This document shows positions 4,478 through 6,832 of a stretch of DNA of 6,832 bases, in pieces. The notes beneath the pieces are model-generated. The model ran no database searches and was not told the DNA's origin. It saw nothing but the letters and a program-made list of their open reading frames with translations. This stretch comes from Chlamydiota bacterium (GTDB taxonomy: Bacteria; Chlamydiota; Chlamydiia; Chlamydiales; Rhabdochlamydiaceae): NCBI GenBank assembly GCA_011065225.1, contig JAAKFC010000085.1, forward strand, positions 1 to 6,832, read 5' to 3'. The translations under genes and the position numbers were made by a program. Within the stretch, counting starts at the first letter, position 1; every line of letters starts with the position of its first letter.

Positions 4478-6832
4478 CTAGAATGTATATCCTAATCGAA
4501 TATTAAGATTATGATTAATGTAATCTTTCCCAAATTTTCCTTTGCGATATCCCAATTGAGTTTCATAATATCCTGAAAAGGAATATTTTCCGTCACATGT
4601 TTCAATCAATACGCCAATGGATGGAATCAGAAGACTACGAGAAGGATTCAATCCACGCACTACAAAAGAACACTGGCCGGCAATAAATTCAGATTTTGTC
4701 TCTTTTCCTTTATAACGTTCTTCACGTCCATACTTTATTCCTGCCTTAATTGTCCTATTCAAATACTCTGTGCAAATATATTTTGATAGCTCAATACCAG
4801 TCTCTATTCTTAACATATTATAGGTTTTATCTTTCACTTTAAGATTCAAACTTTTAGCTCCAGATTCGCGAAATCCATCTTGTCTGATATAAAGGTATTC
4901 GATAGATGCAAATGGATTCACATCAATTGAACAAAGATAAAAAATCGCTCCTCCTCTCCCATAGAGATCGAATTCTTTACTATCATGATTTCCTTTTGCA
5001 ATCCGTTTACTGTTAAACTCAGAAGATACAAATTTAATAGCTCTTTCTGTAGAGACATAATTTTTAGCCCCAAGAGCAATGGCATCAAAATACCAACAAT
5101 AGCTTGCTAAACGCCCATAAAGAGCAACCTGCACTGCGTCCACATCTGCTTCACTTTTTGATTTGGACCAATCAATATCGAAATTGCTATATCCAACAGC
5201 TCCCCCGATAAAGCTATATTCACAGAAGACTCGATCTAAGCCAAGCATCACACCATATTCATTCGTACGAAATCCCAATTGTCCACTTCGAGTTTTTTGT
5301 CGTCCTAAAACACCAAAAGGAGCAATCCATGCTGTATATGACTCGCAACAGCAAGGGTCGTAATAAGATTTTCTATATTCTAAAAGTCTTTCACTAATGG
5401 AAAGACGCGCTGCAATAAGATTATTTTCTTCAGCAAGGGCAATAGCATTATAAAGTGCTGGTTGCATTTGATTGAAGTTTTTCTCCAATGCTTTAGGGTC
5501 ACATGCATCAAGTGCAAGAACGATGTTTTGTAAATCGGGATCACTTGAAAAATCCATGACATCAAAGCACTGAGCAACTGCCTTGACATTGAAGCCACTG
5601 ACAAGGCTTTCGAAAGTAGACGATTTTACGAATAATTGCAATTCCGTAGAGGAATAAATCAAACTAAATAGAAATCTTTGTGGGAAAAAGATTTCTGTAT
5701 CAAATGTCCCAACAAGTGCAGATGCTGTAATGAGTGTATAAGTATTAGTAGCAGGAAATATGCCTGGTAAAGACGTGACATTGATTGTTGCCCCAGGATC
5801 AATGGTAACTATACCGCTTGCAGAGATTAAATCAGAACTTGTCGGATCAATTTCAACTTCAAAAGTTGAACCACTTGAAAATGTAAAATCAGCGACAAAC
5901 ATTGTTCCAATTGAGTTCCCAGGTGCAATCGTTCCATTGAGCGTAACATTTCCAACAGTGCCTTCTCCACTAAGAGTTGTACCATTTTCAACAAGTAAAG
6001 ACCCAGTCAATGTTCCATTGACATTGAGTTCTCCAGCTGCAACAGTCGTTGCAGATTGAGCATTGGTTCCGGTCAGTGTCAATTTTCCAGTTCCTTCTTT
6101 TCTCATCGTTCCAGAACCAGTGAATGCTCGTGAATAAATGCCCTCATCAGGTTGATTGAAAATTAGAGAACCAGCATTAGAAATATTAGATGATAAACTG
6201 GAATTTGACCCTTCAAGCGTTGATGCAATCGCATTTGTCATAAGACCTGAAAATGTATTTGATCCTGTTAAGGTCAGCGCACTTCCTCCTTGATTCATTA
6301 AATCTCCAGATCCACTTATGACTCCAGATAGTGCACTTGAACTAGCTGAATCAATCACTAAATTTCCTGAACCAATCGAAACATTACCACTTCCATTTGC
6401 CGCTTCTATTGTCAACATCAGATTATTGAGATCTAAAATGCCATTTGCACTGATGGTAACAGCTGTTGAAGAGGGGAGAACATCTGCAACTCCTATTTTG
6501 AGGGTTCCGTCACTAATAGTTGTCCCTCCAAGATACGTCTTTGGAGCTCCCGCAATTTCTAAAGTTCCACTGCTTTGTTTGTCTATTCCAGCTGCTCCTG
6601 ACATTGCCCCTGAAAATATTGCCGTATTTCCTGAAGCGACTAAAATATTTCCGGTGCTGGGCAATGTTATAGGTTGAGTCAATGTTAAATTTCCTGCGAT
6701 TTCTAATGCACCACCTGTAAAATTGAGTCCTGAGCTATTGCCTAAATTAGTAATTGCGGAAATGCTCAAAATTCCGCCAGCACATGTTGTTGTGCCAAAA
6801 TAACTATTTAACGTACTCGTCAAAGTCAATTT
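4478..6832 (-). CDS. Autotransporter, C-terminal part with passenger repeats and beta-barrel (partial)
   Basis: The open frame runs in from beyond the right edge and ends at TAG 4480-4478; 784 codons are visible. Numbering from the codon at 6829, residues 1 to about 370 are passenger: short Gly/Ser/Thr/Asn-rich beta-helix repeats such as FSGAMSGAAGIDKQSSGTLEIAG and similar LTLTGSNTFSG units, like the autotransporter-associated strand repeats. GEGTVGNVTLNGTIAPGNS (288-306) and the following strand-rich block mark the passenger end. A helical linker (about 405-490) leads to the translocator barrel from YTAWIAPFG (498) to a terminal GYTF with C-terminal Phe, as in the autotransporter barrel family. 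The barrel and linker carry 11 cysteines (including CCC at 493-495) against one in the passenger. This suggests disulphide crosslinking as in chlamydial outer membranes, where Pmp proteins are comparable. Signal peptide, promoter and start lie outside the window. The passenger is probably surface-exposed or released, and an adhesin role is inference. Confidence 0.93.
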   Translation of the reverse strand, partial: KLTLTSTLNSYFGTTTCAGGILSISAITNLGNSSGLNFTGGALEIAGNLTLTQPITLPSTGNILVASGNTAIFSGAMSGAAGIDKQSSGTLEIAGAPKTYLGGTTISDGTLKIGVADVLPSSTAVTISANGILDLNNLMLTIEAANGSGNVSIGSGNLVIDSASSSALSGVISGSGDLMNQGGSALTLTGSNTFSGLMTNAIASTLEGSNSSLSSNISNAGSLIFNQPDEGIYSRAFTGSGTMRKEGTGKLTLTGTNAQSATTVAAGELNVNGTLTGSLLVENGTTLSGEGTVGNVTLNGTIAPGNSIGTMFVADFTFSSGSTFEVEIDPTSSDLISASGIVTIDPGATINVTSLPGIFPATNTYTLITASALVGTFDTEIFFPQRFLFSLIYSSTELQLFVKSSTFESLVSGFNVKAVAQCFDVMDFSSDPDLQNIVLALDACDPKALEKNFNQMQPALYNAIALAEENNLIAARLSISERLLEYRKSYYDPCCCESYTAWIAPFGVLGRQKTRSGQLGFRTNEYGVMLGLDRVFCEYSFIGGAVGYSNFDIDWSKSKSEADVDAVQVALYGRLASYCWYFDAIALGAKNYVSTERAIKFVSSEFNSKRIAKGNHDSKEFDLYGRGGAIFYLCSIDVNPFASIEYLYIRQDGFRESGAKSLNLKVKDKTYNMLRIETGIELSKYICTEYLNRTIKAGIKYGREERYKGKETKSEFIAGQCSFVVRGLNPSRSLLIPSIGVLIETCDGKYSFSGYYETQLGYRKGKFGKDYINHNLNIRLGYTF

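Noticed and set aside
5760..6677. Plus-strand open frames opposite the autotransporter passenger
   Set aside because: They mirror the repetitive passenger codons (Gly/Ser/Thr-rich) and have no start signals or recognisable domains.
1..6832. tRNA, rRNA or insertion-sequence transposase
   Set aside because: No cloverleaf, rRNA-like segment or transposase motif was seen on either strand.

Overview
The window most likely comes from an environmental (Parachlamydia-, Simkania- or Waddlia-like) member of the Chlamydiae. This is inferred from AT-rich coding DNA, an autotransporter whose translocator half is rich in cysteine (including a CCC run) while its passenger is almost cysteine-free, and several small envelope or exported proteins of kinds seen in these intracellular bacteria. 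No ribosomal or other phylogenetic marker is present, so the assignment is moderate at best and the genus is open.

Layout, left to right: (1) 1-300 holds two tandem copies of a roughly 165-bp palindromic repeat (family A). (2) 297-1319 (-) encodes a 340-residue outer-membrane beta-barrel protein whose stop codon is formed with the edge of the repeat. (3) 1322-1484 is a second, unrelated inverted repeat of about 163 bp (family B) filling the divergent intergenic space. (4) 1523-2894 (+) is a tight three-gene operon with overlapping stop/start codons: a 105-residue helical protein of unknown function, a SprT-like zinc metalloprotease, and an exported SYLF-domain protein. (5) 2914-3084 is another full family A element, set inside a further flanking inverted repeat. 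(6) 3085-3301 is a leader with a strong Shine-Dalgarno sequence, an alternative upstream start, a 31-bp repeat and several hairpins. (7) 3302-4408 (+) encodes an HD-superfamily phosphohydrolase that carries a signal peptide. (8) 4408-4462 is an internally deleted family A element filling the gap between convergent genes. (9) 4478-6832 (-) is the C-terminal 784 codons of an autotransporter that runs off the right edge.

Three of the four main products (beta-barrel protein, SYLF protein, autotransporter) are predicted to sit in or beyond the inner membrane, and the HD protein has an export signal too, so this looks like an envelope or host-interface locus. The SprT-like protease is the one clearly cytoplasmic enzyme.

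The most unusual content is the repeats. Family A elements always sit at the 3' end of a gene, in the same orientation relative to that gene. They are flanked by TTA and lie in what look like loops of pre-existing hairpins. They supply the stop codon of two genes, and in the divergent copy they keep base pairing by compensatory changes. A 31-bp direct repeat brackets the HD gene, with the element-free version upstream and the element-filled version downstream.
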